From Pararhodobacter sp. (lineage in GTDB: Bacteria; Pseudomonadota; Alphaproteobacteria; Rhodobacterales; Rhodobacteraceae), in assembly GCF_034676545.1 (NCBI RefSeq), contig NZ_JAUCBZ010000015.1, positions 775,001-839,000 on the forward strand: 64,000 nt of DNA, given 5' to 3'. Below the pieces are notes generated by a model. The model did no database searches. It was not told the origin of the DNA and worked only from the letters and a program-made list of their open reading frames with translations. Numbering within the stretch: position 1 is the stretch's first letter; every line of letters starts with the position of its first letter. The position numbers and the translations under genes are program-made. Below, piece by piece: positions 33,516-41,639 of the stretch.

Positions 33516-33540
33516 GGAACCAATCCGCGATTCGCCGGTT
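33516..33540 (+). promoter_or_regulatory. EcfG-type promoter before a small orphan gene
   Basis: GGAAC (33516-33520), a 17-nt spacer and GTT (33538-33540) lie 41 nt upstream of the ATG at 33582. It begins 19 nt after the stop of the AI-2E-family gene and gives the next gene its own stress promoter. Confidence 0.75.
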
Positions 33541-33581
33541 CTGTTGGTGACACATGATACAAAACGCATCGAGGTGGAGAC

Positions 33582-33785
33582 ATGGAGATCAAGACACTCA
33601 AATATGACGCCGCCGCAGGTGCCTTTGAGGCGCGCGTGGATATTGAGCGTGACGGCCGAACCTTTCGCTATCCGTGTCTTGTGCGCGGGCCGCAGACGAT
33701 GGACCCACGCATGGTGCGTGAAAGCGTCCTGTTTCAGGTCGGCAAGATGTCGGGCCTGACGTCCAATTCGGCGGTTGGCCTCTGA
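33582..33785 (+). CDS. Small protein of unknown function, general-stress controlled
   Basis: A 67-residue soluble protein starting MEIKTLKYDAAAGAFEARVD, with a two-strand beta-like start and a short helical end (VRESVLFQVGKMSGL). I do not recognise a family. RBS-like GGTGGAG precedes the ATG. It sits between its own EcfG-type promoter and a clear terminator, so it is very likely a real monocistronic gene of the stress regulon. Confidence 0.7.
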   Translation: MEIKTLKYDAAAGAFEARVDIERDGRTFRYPCLVRGPQTMDPRMVRESVLFQVGKMSGLTSNSAVGL

Positions 33786-33870
33786 TCGGCGCGTGACGTT
33801 GACAATACCCGGATGTGAGAGAGACGACGCCTGTCCCTCGTCAGTTTTCATCTCTCATCATCCGATCCCT

Positions 33871-33900
33871 GACCCGGTGCTTCGGCATCGGGTCTTTTTT
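33871..33900 (+). terminator. Rho-independent terminator
   Basis: GACCCGGTGC-TTCG-GCATCGGGTC forms a 10-bp stem (one wobble) with a stable TTCG tetraloop and is followed by TTTTTT. It closes the 33582-33785 unit. Confidence 0.88.
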
Positions 33901-33956
33901 GCGCCCACTGTCCGCAACCAGCGCGCCGCGCAGTAGGAGGCACCATTGAGTGCGGC

Positions 33957-35639
33957 TCAGGGTTCCCGCAACCATGCTGGCAACGCACGCTGCGCGGTGC
34001 CGGTTTCAGCCGCGTCGGCGCATTGTGCAAGGCTTCCAAACCGAACCCGACGGCCCGACAAACCCGGTGCGTAATGCGCGTATTTTCCCGAATTCGTCAT
34101 CAGGGTCTCGGCCTCGGGCGGGAAAACGGGTTCGGTGATCGAGCACCAGCACAGATCCGACACAAAGCGAACGCCAGCCCCTTCAAGCTGCGCCACCAGC
34201 CCCTCGGATTGCGCCGCGGCTCTGGATTCCCGGCCCATCGTGATGATCACCGGCGTGCGCGGATGGCGCAGCCGACCCTTCATCAGACCCGCAAACACCC
34301 GTGTTTCGGCAAGCGAGAAATGCGGGCTGCCCAAGGCCACAAGATCAATCTTGTCAGAGCCGGTGTTGAACTCTTGCCACGCCCGCACCAGATCCGCGCG
34401 CGTCAACGTCAGGCGTTTCGCGTCCGGGGCAGGGGCAAGGCCGCCTTCGGGCGTGACGCCTGCGACGTGCAGCATCGGGGCTGCGGAGGTGGTGCCAAAC
34501 GCGGCGCAGAGCGCGCGCAGGTCATCGGGGCTTGGGGCCGACGCGTCAAGCCCGGTCAAAAGCGGGATGCAATCGGGGGCCATCTGCCCGGCGAGCCAGC
34601 CCAGCATCGGCCACAGCGCCTCGTCATGGGTTGGCGGCAGGTCCACGTCGATCACCAACTGCGCCACGCGGTTCTGCGGCCGATAGACGCCCGACAAGGG
34701 CGCGCGTCCGGTGAGCGCGATAAAGAGATCCAGAAAATCCGGGTGTTTTTCACTGCGCGCGCCCAACACGCTGTTGGCATAGACAACCGCATTCGATTCC
34801 GACCAGCCGATGGCCTCGCCCAGCGTCGGCGCGTCCTCGGCCTGATACGGCGCGCAGGTGAAATTGGGCGTGGCCCCCATCTGCACATAGGCATCCGCCA
34901 ACTGGCTTGCCGGGGTGCCAAAGACGGGCGGCACGCCTTGGCGCTGCCAATTCTCGCGGTCGACCGAGATCGCGTTCATCGTCGTCGGAATGCGGACCCT
35001 GGCCCCCATCGCCTGCATTTTCTGTGCGAAAACAAGGTTGGCCGGCCCGGCATAGATGCAGCCGTCGATATGCGCGCGCGTGACATCAATGAGCTTTTCC
35101 GCCCCTTGCACCGCCGCCATCGTGCACAGCATCTCGAACGCCAATTTAACCGCCGGACCCTGCGCGCCGCGCAGATCGCGGGTGTCCTGGTCGGAAAGCT
35201 GAAGCGCTTCGGCCGTCACCGCGTTGAGCCCGAGCGACAGGCCCTCTGCGGTGAGCCGTCGGTCATCAAGCCGCGCGGATGCTTTCGAGGCGAGCCGATC
35301 ATAATCTGCGACGGGCAGCCGCAAGACGGCGACGGGGCAGCCGAACATGCGCGTCGCGATCAAGGCCCCGAGCGTCAGGATATCCTCATGCTTGTGAAAG
35401 ACCAGCGCGGCCGGGGCCTTGCCGTTCATCGCCAGTTCCAACAGCACGCCGCTGCCGGAACAGGACCCGCGACTGGTCGGCATCATCACGATTTTTCCAG
35501 CCAGCGACTGGCCCTGCAGCGGGTGATGCGCGTCGATCACGACCCCGGTTTTCGCATCGACTCCGCCCCAGAAACTGAGCCCCTCAGGGCTGACCACAAG
35601 GGGGCCTTCAGCAGGCGCGGAGACGATCAGACGTGGCAT
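33957..35639 (-). CDS. Aconitase X (fused swivel and catalytic domains)
   Basis: The 560-residue protein fuses the two AcnX parts. The swivel domain (about 1-135) has MMPTSRGSCSGSGVLLELAMNGKAPAALVF. The catalytic domain (from about 145) has AGPANLVFAQKMQAMGARVRIPTTMNAIS, GWSESNAVVYANSVLGARSEKHPD and DLCWCSITEPVFPPEAETLMTNSGKYAHYAPG with clustered Cys. Bacterial AcnX proteins tested are cis-3-hydroxy-L-proline dehydratases; archaeal ones act in mevalonate metabolism. Here it lies in an operon with an MFS transporter and an IclR regulator, next to an aromatic-type catabolic operon, so another hydratase or dehydratase role is possible. Confidence 0.88.
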   Translation of the reverse strand: MPRLIVSAPAEGPLVVSPEGLSFWGGVDAKTGVVIDAHHPLQGQSLAGKIVMMPTSRGSCSGSGVLLELAMNGKAPAALVFHKHEDILTLGALIATRMFGCPVAVLRLPVADYDRLASKASARLDDRRLTAEGLSLGLNAVTAEALQLSDQDTRDLRGAQGPAVKLAFEMLCTMAAVQGAEKLIDVTRAHIDGCIYAGPANLVFAQKMQAMGARVRIPTTMNAISVDRENWQRQGVPPVFGTPASQLADAYVQMGATPNFTCAPYQAEDAPTLGEAIGWSESNAVVYANSVLGARSEKHPDFLDLFIALTGRAPLSGVYRPQNRVAQLVIDVDLPPTHDEALWPMLGWLAGQMAPDCIPLLTGLDASAPSPDDLRALCAAFGTTSAAPMLHVAGVTPEGGLAPAPDAKRLTLTRADLVRAWQEFNTGSDKIDLVALGSPHFSLAETRVFAGLMKGRLRHPRTPVIITMGRESRAAAQSEGLVAQLEGAGVRFVSDLCWCSITEPVFPPEAETLMTNSGKYAHYAPGLSGRRVRFGSLAQCADAAETGTAQRALPAWLREP

Positions 35640-35714
35640 GGTGCGGTGTTCCCTGGGTGTTCAAATGTCGTGGCGCAAACCCGGATCAAGTGTTGTGCGC
35701 AAAGCGAAACGCGA

Positions 35715-36998
35715 TCAGGCGGCGTAATCCTCCAACCCGCGCGTGACCCAAGCCGCCGCAAGGGACATCGCCGCGAAGATCAGCAGCGTCACATTGGCCC
35801 CCGCCAGCGAGGCCAGCGCGCCAAAAAGGCCCGACCCCAGCAGCAGAACGCCGATTACGGTATTGGAAACCGCCGTATAGGCTGCGCGCCGATCCTTGGG
35901 GGCCATGTCGATCAGATAGATCGACCGCCCCTGCCGCACGCCATGATAGGCGATCATCAGCACAAACAGCACCAGCGGCAGCGCCCAGATCGTGCCCGAG
36001 GCGCCGATGACATCCAGCATCACCGCCGCCAGCAAGGCCGCCGCCCCCGAGAGGCCGGACAGCATCAGCACCTTGCGGCTGGACCTGTCTGCCATGCGGC
36101 CCCAGATCCATGAACTCACCAACGATGCGATGGACGACGCCAGGACCAGCGCGCCCAGACGGTCGAACGTGCCTTGGCCTGCCTGTGCGCCCAACAGCAC
36201 GATATAGGGCGGGGCCAGCGCGGTGGCCGTCAGCAGGCCGCGCGCGGCGATAAAGCGGCGCAACTGCGGATCCTCGCGCAGCAATTTCAACTGCCCCAAG
36301 GTCGCCGCGCCCGGCTTTCCCGGCGCGGGTTCTTCGTGCAACCTTGAAAAAAGGAACCCGGCCGCCAGCCACAACATCGCCGCCAGGGCAATCGCCACAA
36401 CCACCAGGCTCGCGCGCTCTACCAGCCCGGACATCAACACCAGCGCAAAGATCACAACCGCGCCCGCACCCAGCGAACTGGCCAGCCCGGTTGCCGCCCC
36501 CCGGCGTGAACTGCCCACCGTCTTGCCCAGAATATCGCTGTAGCTGACCGAACAGATCGACCGGGACACCGCCAGCACCGCCAGCAGCGCGCAGATCACC
36601 GCGCCAGCCATCGCGCCGGTCATCGTCAGCGCGGCCAGAACGATCCCCGCCGCGGCGACACCCTGCCCGAGACTGCCCGCAACCCAGGCCCATTTTCGCC
36701 GTGCCATCGCCTGCACGCGGGGCGCGGTGAACAATTGCGGCAACAGCGCGCCAGCCTCGCGGATTGGCACCAGCAGGCCGATGAACACCGAGGACGCGCC
36801 CAGATGGGACAGCAGCCAGGACAGCACCAGTTTCGGGTCGATCAATCCGTCGGCGACCTTGCTCATCGACAGCGATGCGGCATGGCGCAGAAAATTCGCG
36901 GGCTCATGGCGCGCTTGTGCGTCAGACAAGCCCCCCGTGCCGCTGGTATCATCCACCAGGGCCTCGAACATCGTTTCTGCAAAGCTGGTCGTGGTCAT
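35715..36998 (-). CDS. MFS transporter
   Basis: The 427-residue protein has about twelve hydrophobic helices from residue 60 on, in two halves. WGRMADRSSRKVLMLSGLSGA (loop 8-9 region) matches the MFS cytoplasmic motif. The first 50 residues are polar, longer than usual. ATG 36998 was chosen, since the upstream frame is the antisense of the IclR gene. It is located between acnX-like and iclR-like genes and should import or export the substrate handled by AcnX. The family does not reveal the cargo. Confidence 0.85.
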   Translation of the reverse strand: MTTTSFAETMFEALVDDTSGTGGLSDAQARHEPANFLRHAASLSMSKVADGLIDPKLVLSWLLSHLGASSVFIGLLVPIREAGALLPQLFTAPRVQAMARRKWAWVAGSLGQGVAAAGIVLAALTMTGAMAGAVICALLAVLAVSRSICSVSYSDILGKTVGSSRRGAATGLASSLGAGAVVIFALVLMSGLVERASLVVVAIALAAMLWLAAGFLFSRLHEEPAPGKPGAATLGQLKLLREDPQLRRFIAARGLLTATALAPPYIVLLGAQAGQGTFDRLGALVLASSIASLVSSWIWGRMADRSSRKVLMLSGLSGAAALLAAVMLDVIGASGTIWALPLVLFVLMIAYHGVRQGRSIYLIDMAPKDRRAAYTAVSNTVIGVLLLGSGLFGALASLAGANVTLLIFAAMSLAAAWVTRGLEDYAA

Positions 36999-37015
36999 CA
37001 GGTCACCCGTCTGTT

Positions 37016-37837
37016 TCAGGCGCCGGAATACCCCAGCGCTGCCGAGATTTCTGCCGCGGCCGCTTTCACGGCGATCTCGATGCGCGCGGCCTGTGGTGTG
37101 TCGAGCGTGAAATTGGCCTCGGGTCCGGTCACGTTGACGGCGGCGATGGTGCGCCCTTGGTGATCGAAGATCGGTGCCGCGCAAGACCCGATGCCGCGCT
37201 CGAAATTCCCGGCGCTCCAGGCAAACCCTTGCGCCCGGTCCGTGGCGATCTGCGCGCGCAATGTGTCCAGTGTCGTCGAGGTCTTTTCCGTGGCCTTGGC
37301 CAGCGGCACATCGGCATAAAGCCGCTCCAACGCGTCGGGCAATTGATACCCCAGCAGAACGCGTCCGACGGTGGTGGCGTGGGCGGGCAGGCGCGACCCC
37401 TCGCGCACATTCGAGACCAGATGCGAGTTTGGCGTTTCGCGCAACAAATAGATGATTTCGCGCCCGTCCAGCACACCAAGATGCGACGACAGGCCAAGCT
37501 CGTGTGTCAGCCGCGCCATGACGGGCCGCGCCACGCGCACCACGTCGCGCGACTTCAACGCATCGGCGGCGAGCACGATCATCCCCGGCCCCAACTGCCA
37601 ACTCAGGCCATCATCGTCGGATTCGATCATGCGCTCGGCTTCAAGTGTATGCAAAAGCCGGATCAGGGTGGTGCGGTTGATGCTTAGATCGCGCGCCGTT
37701 GCCGATGCGTTGCGACAGCGCCCGCCCGAGGCGATATGGCGCAACAGCGTGAAGGCCCGGTGGACGGGTGGCACTGAATAGGTGTTTCCGCCTTCGGAAT
37801 CGGGTGTATCGGTCGCCGGCACAGCAGAATCCTTCAT
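37016..37837 (-). CDS. IclR-family regulator
   Basis: The 273-residue regulator has an N-terminal winged HTH (VPPVHRAFTLLRHIASGGRCRNASATARDLSINRTTLIRLLHTLEAERMI, about residues 24-73) and an IclR effector domain with HLGVLDGREIIYLLRE, RLPAHATTVGRVLLGYQL and GSCAAPIFDHQGRTIAAVNVTG. It is divergent from the catabolic operon starting at 38048 and heads the MFS-AcnX unit. An ATATTTGAACA copy overlaps its start and another lies before the divergent operon, suggesting it controls both. IclR proteins in such loci usually respond to aromatic acids. Confidence 0.88.
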   Translation of the reverse strand: MKDSAVPATDTPDSEGGNTYSVPPVHRAFTLLRHIASGGRCRNASATARDLSINRTTLIRLLHTLEAERMIESDDDGLSWQLGPGMIVLAADALKSRDVVRVARPVMARLTHELGLSSHLGVLDGREIIYLLRETPNSHLVSNVREGSRLPAHATTVGRVLLGYQLPDALERLYADVPLAKATEKTSTTLDTLRAQIATDRAQGFAWSAGNFERGIGSCAAPIFDHQGRTIAAVNVTGPEANFTLDTPQAARIEIAVKAAAAEISAALGYSGA

Positions 37838-37997
37838 ATTTGAACACTTCTTCTTACGATTGTCTTCGCCGCTCTGCAATCTTTGCGCCACAGAAAAGCC
37901 GTGCAATGGTGCGCAACGGGTCAGGCATTGCTCTAAGATTCTTCTTGACCGAATCTTTCATCTCGTCAATACTGAACGTGTTGTTTATATTTGAACA
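37836..37997. promoter_or_regulatory. Divergent control region with two ATATTTGAACA repeats and a sigma70-like promoter
   Basis: An identical 11-mer ATATTTGAACA occurs at 37836-37846, covering the IclR start codon, and at 37987-37997, 51 nt before the HTH gene. Between them TTGACC (37945-37950), a 17-nt spacer and AATACT (37968-37973) look like a rightward sigma70 promoter, so the second 11-mer would lie near +10 as an operator. GATTC-N9-GAATC overlaps the -35. Binding by IclR is inference. Confidence 0.6.
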
Positions 37998-38047
37998 GCC
38001 CTCACCGTGCCGACCCACGCCCCTTCCGACCCGAACAGGAGCCAGTC

Positions 38048-38350
38048 ATGGATGCTTTCAAGGATCGCCTGTCACAGCGCGCGCGCGACACAACGCGTCC
38101 GGCGTTGGCCCATCAATCTTTGGGCCGCCCGTTGACAGATGCCGAAAACGCGCTTGCCGCCGCAATGATGGACATCATGGGAACCGGGCAGCACGACTTT
38201 GCCAAGATTGCCGCGGAATTGGCGGCGCGGGGTGTCGTGGCGCCGATTTCCGGTCGTACGGATTGGGACGTGGATCTGTTCGCATCGGAACTGAGCGCGA
38301 TCAACGCGGATCTCGATGCGGCCTATGCGGAACATGGCTATGGCGCTTGA
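38048..38350 (+). CDS. Small recombinase-like helix-turn-helix protein
   Basis: The 100-residue protein (ATG 38048, RBS AGGAG) has LTDAENALAAAMMDIMGTGQHDFAKIAAELAARGVVAPISGRTDWDVDLFASELSAINADL. This resembles the HTH segment that in serine recombinases reads new codes for target selection (AAELNARGIPTPRG-like). Such stand-alone proteins are commonly found in operons with Rieske oxygenases in Rhodobacterales and Burkholderiales. No resolvase catalytic domain is present. It is the first gene of the long catabolic operon; its stop overlaps the ABC ATPase start. A local regulator or accessory role is possible. Confidence 0.65.
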   Translation: MDAFKDRLSQRARDTTRPALAHQSLGRPLTDAENALAAAMMDIMGTGQHDFAKIAAELAARGVVAPISGRTDWDVDLFASELSAINADLDAAYAEHGYGA

Positions 38351-39111
38351 GTTTCGCCACGTTACCAAGACCTTTGGCACGGATGGCGAAAAAGTCGTAA
38401 CCGCGGTCGAAGACATCACCTTCAAGGTCAACAAAGGCGAGTTTGTCTCGGTCGTCGGCCCGTCGGGCTGCGGCAAAAGCACGATTCTGAGCATGACCGC
38501 GGGGTTGTATCAGCCCACCTCGGGCGAAGTACTGGTGTCCGGCGAATTGGTCACAAAGCCCAACCCGCATGTCGGGTTCATGTTGCAAAAAGACTTGCTG
38601 CTGCCGTGGCGTACAATCCTCAAGAACGTGGAATTCGGGCTGGAGTTCGCGCGGCGTCGGCAAGGCCGAGCGCCGGGATCGGGCGATGGCGGAACTGGAG
38701 CGCTGTCATCTGGCCGGGTTCGAAAACCAGTACCCGTATCAATTGTCCGGCGGGATGCGTCAGCGCGCAGCTCTGGCGCGGACCTTGGCGATCGACCCGG
38801 ATATCATCTTGCTCGACGAGCCTTTCTCGGCCCTGGATGCGCAGACCAAGTTGTTGATCCAAAACAGCTTTGCCGAGACGATCCAAGCCGCCGGGATCAC
38901 CACCTTGCTGATTACCCATGATCTGTCTGAAGCCGTCATCATGTCGGACCGGGTGCTCGTTTTGTCAGAGCGCCCGGGTACGGTGGTGCGCGAGATGCCG
39001 ATTACCCTGCCCGACCGGGCGCATCCGCTGAAGCGGCGCCAGATGAACGAAGTGCACCAGCACGCTGCCGAAATCTTTGCTCTACTCAAGCTCGATCAAC
39101 GGGCAGCTTAA
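38334..39111 (+). pseudogene. ABC ATPase (SsuB/TauB type), interrupted by a frameshift
   Basis: Two frames together encode a nitrate/sulfonate/taurine-type ATPase of about 258 residues. The first has Walker A GPSGCGKST and Q-loop GFMLQKDLLLPW up to FGLEFAR. Near 38650 the frame changes and continues as VGKAERRDRAMAEL with signature LSGGMRQRAALARTL, Walker B IILLDEPFSALD and H-loop LLITHD. One extra base or two missing bases in GCGCGGCGTC explain it. Everything else is intact. Start is ATG 38334 or 38340. It should drive import with the binding protein and permease that follow. Confidence 0.85.
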
Positions 39112-39133
39112 GCGAAACCAAAGGGAGAACACT

Positions 39134-40108
39134 ATGAACAAGAGATTGCTTGGCTTTGTGGCCGCCGCCGGACTGACGCTTTCGGGCTTGATGGCCCAGG
39201 CGCAGACCGCCGTAACCTATCTGTTTCCGGCACCTGATTTCCTGCCCGCCTTTGCGCCGTTCCAATTGGCGCTGGGCAAAGGCTATTATGCCGAGGCCGG
39301 GCTTGATGTGACCTTCCGCGTCGGCAATGGCGGTGCTGATGTGGCGACGCAGGTTGCCGTGGGCAACGCCGACATGGGCGGCGGCATGGGCGATACGGCG
39401 CTGATCGTGCGCGCCAACGGCCTGGACATTCGCGGCGTGGCGCTGCTGGGAGGCCAGGGGATCACGCAAATCGCATGGCGCAGTGACCGTGGCATCAACG
39501 GCGTTGCCGATCTGCGCGGCCGGTCCATCGGCGTGATCGGCTTTCAGGACACCACCTATTACAACCTGCTGGCGGTTCTGTCGTCCGCGGATCTGGGTCG
39601 GTCCGACGTTGACATTCAGGCGCTTGGGCCTGGCGGGATCATCCAGAACATGATCGGCGGTTCCATCGACGCAATGGCCGGTGTCCCCGAGTGGATCGCC
39701 GCCATCGAGGCGGCAGGCATTCCGCTGACCGTGACCCCCGCCCGCAACTTCTTTGCCTCGCAAGCGCAGGCGATCATCGCGTCGGATACCTTCATCGCGG
39801 AACACCCCGAGGTCGTGCGCGGTTTTGTGACCGCGACGCTGCGGGCGATCCACGAGATCATCGCTGACCCGGCCACCGCCGCACAAGAGTATGTCGGCTT
39901 TGTACCGCGCCACGCCGAGGACGTCGCGCAGATCGAGCAGATCATGCGCATGTATGTCACCAACGTCTACGCGCAGGATGGTGATCGCCCGATTGGGGCC
40001 TTCGATCCCGAGCAGCTGCAAATCGCCGAGGATTTCTATGTTGCGAACGAATTGGTGACGGCGGCGGTCCCGGTCGCGGACGCCTACACCAACGACTTCA
40101 TCGAATAA
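39134..40108 (+). CDS. NMT1/THI5-like substrate-binding protein
   Basis: The 324-residue protein has a signal peptide (LLGFVAAAGLTLSGLMAQAQT) and the SsuA/ThiY/TauA pattern: FAPFQLALGKGYYAEAGLDVTFRVGNGGADVATQVAVGNADMG, then GVADLRGRSIGVIGFQDTTYYNLL. This family binds sulfonates, nitrate, pyrimidine precursors or aromatic acids. The RBS GGGAGAA supports ATG 39134. In the operon it precedes the permease; a stem-loop lies after its stop. The ligand is likely the starting compound of the pathway. Confidence 0.9.
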   Translation: MNKRLLGFVAAAGLTLSGLMAQAQTAVTYLFPAPDFLPAFAPFQLALGKGYYAEAGLDVTFRVGNGGADVATQVAVGNADMGGGMGDTALIVRANGLDIRGVALLGGQGITQIAWRSDRGINGVADLRGRSIGVIGFQDTTYYNLLAVLSSADLGRSDVDIQALGPGGIIQNMIGGSIDAMAGVPEWIAAIEAAGIPLTVTPARNFFASQAQAIIASDTFIAEHPEVVRGFVTATLRAIHEIIADPATAAQEYVGFVPRHAEDVAQIEQIMRMYVTNVYAQDGDRPIGAFDPEQLQIAEDFYVANELVTAAVPVADAYTNDFIE

Positions 40109-40121
40109 CGCCAAACCTCTC

Positions 40122-40162
40122 TCCGGTCGCTGCCTCGCGCCCCTGTCGCGGTGGCGGCCGGA
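40122..40162 (+). other. Intercistronic stem-loop after binding-protein gene
   Basis: TCCGGTCGC (40122-40130) pairs with GCGGCCGGA (40154-40162) through nine positions with one wobble. It lies between binding protein and permease, without a T-run, as in the other two ABC operons of the window. Confidence 0.5.
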
Positions 40163-40195
40163 CCTCACTTGCCAAATTCCCAGATCGGAACCCCG

Positions 40196-40963
40196 ATGCG
40201 CTCCCTTCAAACCCATACTATTGCCGGTTTCGTGATCCTGGCGGTCGTTCTGGCGATCTGGCAGATTCTGCCGCCCGCGATGGGTGTGCCCAAGTACATC
40301 ATCCCGACGCCCTCCGACATGCTGGACGAGATTGGCCGCATGTATCGCCGCGAGAACCTGATCGCCAATACCGCCTCGACCGCGTTGTACACGGTTCTCG
40401 GTTTTGCCATCGGCTCGGCGCTGGGCGCGGCAATCGGCTATATGCTGGGCCTGTCGGCGTTCTGGGAGAAGGTGCTCTCGCCCTATATCCTGGCGCTGCA
40501 AATCGCGCCCAAGGTTGCCTTTGCGCCGCTGTTCATCATGTGGTTCGGCTATAACGCCATTCCGAAACTGCTGGTCACGGTGTTGATCGTGTTCTTCCCG
40601 GTGCTGGTCAACGTGCTGGCGGCCATGAAAACGGTGGACCGCGATATGGTCAATCTGGCGCGGGCCTATTCGATGAACCGCTGGCAGATTTTCCTCAAGG
40701 TCGAATTTCCCTCGACCCTGCCGAACCTGATGGCAGGTTTGCGCATTGCCTCGACGTTGGCCGTGATCGGCGTGACGGTGGGCGAGTTGGTCGGCGGCAA
40801 TACCGGGCTTGGGTTCCTGATTTCCTACGGCGGTGGACAGGCGAATGCCGCGATGGTGTTCAACGCGATTGTCCTGCTGACCGTGATCGGCATCGTCCTG
40901 TATTCCGTATTGGCCTGGGCCGAAACGCGCCTGCTGCACTATATCCCGAAAAAAGATCAATAA
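40196..40963 (+). CDS. ABC transporter permease (SsuC/TauC type)
   Basis: The 255-residue permease has about six helices and the SsuC/TauC signature: PYILALQIAPKVAFAPLFIMWFGYNAIPKLLVTVLIVFFPVLVN followed by the EAA loop with FPSTLPNLMAGLRIASTLAVIGVTVGEL. ATG 40196 gives a proper first helix (IAGFVILAVVLAIWQIL). It acts with the binding protein at 39134 and the ATPase at 38334 as inner-membrane importer. Confidence 0.9.
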   Translation: MRSLQTHTIAGFVILAVVLAIWQILPPAMGVPKYIIPTPSDMLDEIGRMYRRENLIANTASTALYTVLGFAIGSALGAAIGYMLGLSAFWEKVLSPYILALQIAPKVAFAPLFIMWFGYNAIPKLLVTVLIVFFPVLVNVLAAMKTVDRDMVNLARAYSMNRWQIFLKVEFPSTLPNLMAGLRIASTLAVIGVTVGELVGGNTGLGFLISYGGGQANAAMVFNAIVLLTVIGIVLYSVLAWAETRLLHYIPKKDQ

Positions 40964-41028
40964 GCGACACGCCTGGGGCCTGCCCCGTTCCCACAACCGT
41001 TCCTGCCAGAGTTACCAAGGAGACGGCC

Positions 41029-41586
41029 ATGAGCACGACATCGAAAACCTTCCCGACCATCGAGCCCGCGGACGTCCAAATCCCGGCCGGAAAATCGTTG
41101 GGTGAATGGGTCGAAAGCCGCGTTGCACGCTACGAGACCCGGACACTGGATTGGGACGCGCTGAAATTTCAGGCCGATTACGACCCGAAATATCGCCGCG
41201 CGCAGATGCGCTACATCGGCACCGGCGCTACGGGTGTCGTGGATGACGAGAACGTCGTCCCGGCGGAAAATTTCACCTTCTCGACGATGGTTCTGCCTGC
41301 CGGCTGCGAGGGCCCCTCGCATATCCATCGCGACGCCGAAGAGGTGTTCTTCATTCTCAAGGGCCACAAGATCCGGCTGTTCATCGAACATCAGGGCGAA
41401 AAGGTCGAAACCGTCCTGACCGCGCGCGACCTGATCTCGGTGCCGCCGGGGGTTTATCGTGGTCTGCGCAACGAAGGCATCGAGGAGGCCCTGATGGTGG
41501 TGATGATCGGCAATCCAAAGCCGGTAACGCCCACCTATCCGCCAGAGCACCCGGTTTCAAAGATCCCGCGTCCCGGCAAGGCATAA
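41029..41586 (+). CDS. Cupin-domain protein
   Basis: The 185-residue protein has one cupin_2 barrel (about 80-165). CEGPSHIHRDAEEVFFILKGHKIRLF contains the metal-binding H-x-H...E set, and a second motif begins DLISVPPGVYRGLRN. The usual second-motif His is not obvious; an Arg-Gly is in its place. Such cupins next to Rieske oxygenases are often dioxygenase-like or isomerase-like. It is preceded by CAAGGAGA. Role in the pathway is unknown. Confidence 0.85.
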   Translation: MSTTSKTFPTIEPADVQIPAGKSLGEWVESRVARYETRTLDWDALKFQADYDPKYRRAQMRYIGTGATGVVDDENVVPAENFTFSTMVLPAGCEGPSHIHRDAEEVFFILKGHKIRLFIEHQGEKVETVLTARDLISVPPGVYRGLRNEGIEEALMVVMIGNPKPVTPTYPPEHPVSKIPRPGKA

Positions 41587-41639
41587 CGGCAGTCAACCCT
41601 CAACCGCGTCCCTTAGACCACCGCAGAGGAGCCCAGATC

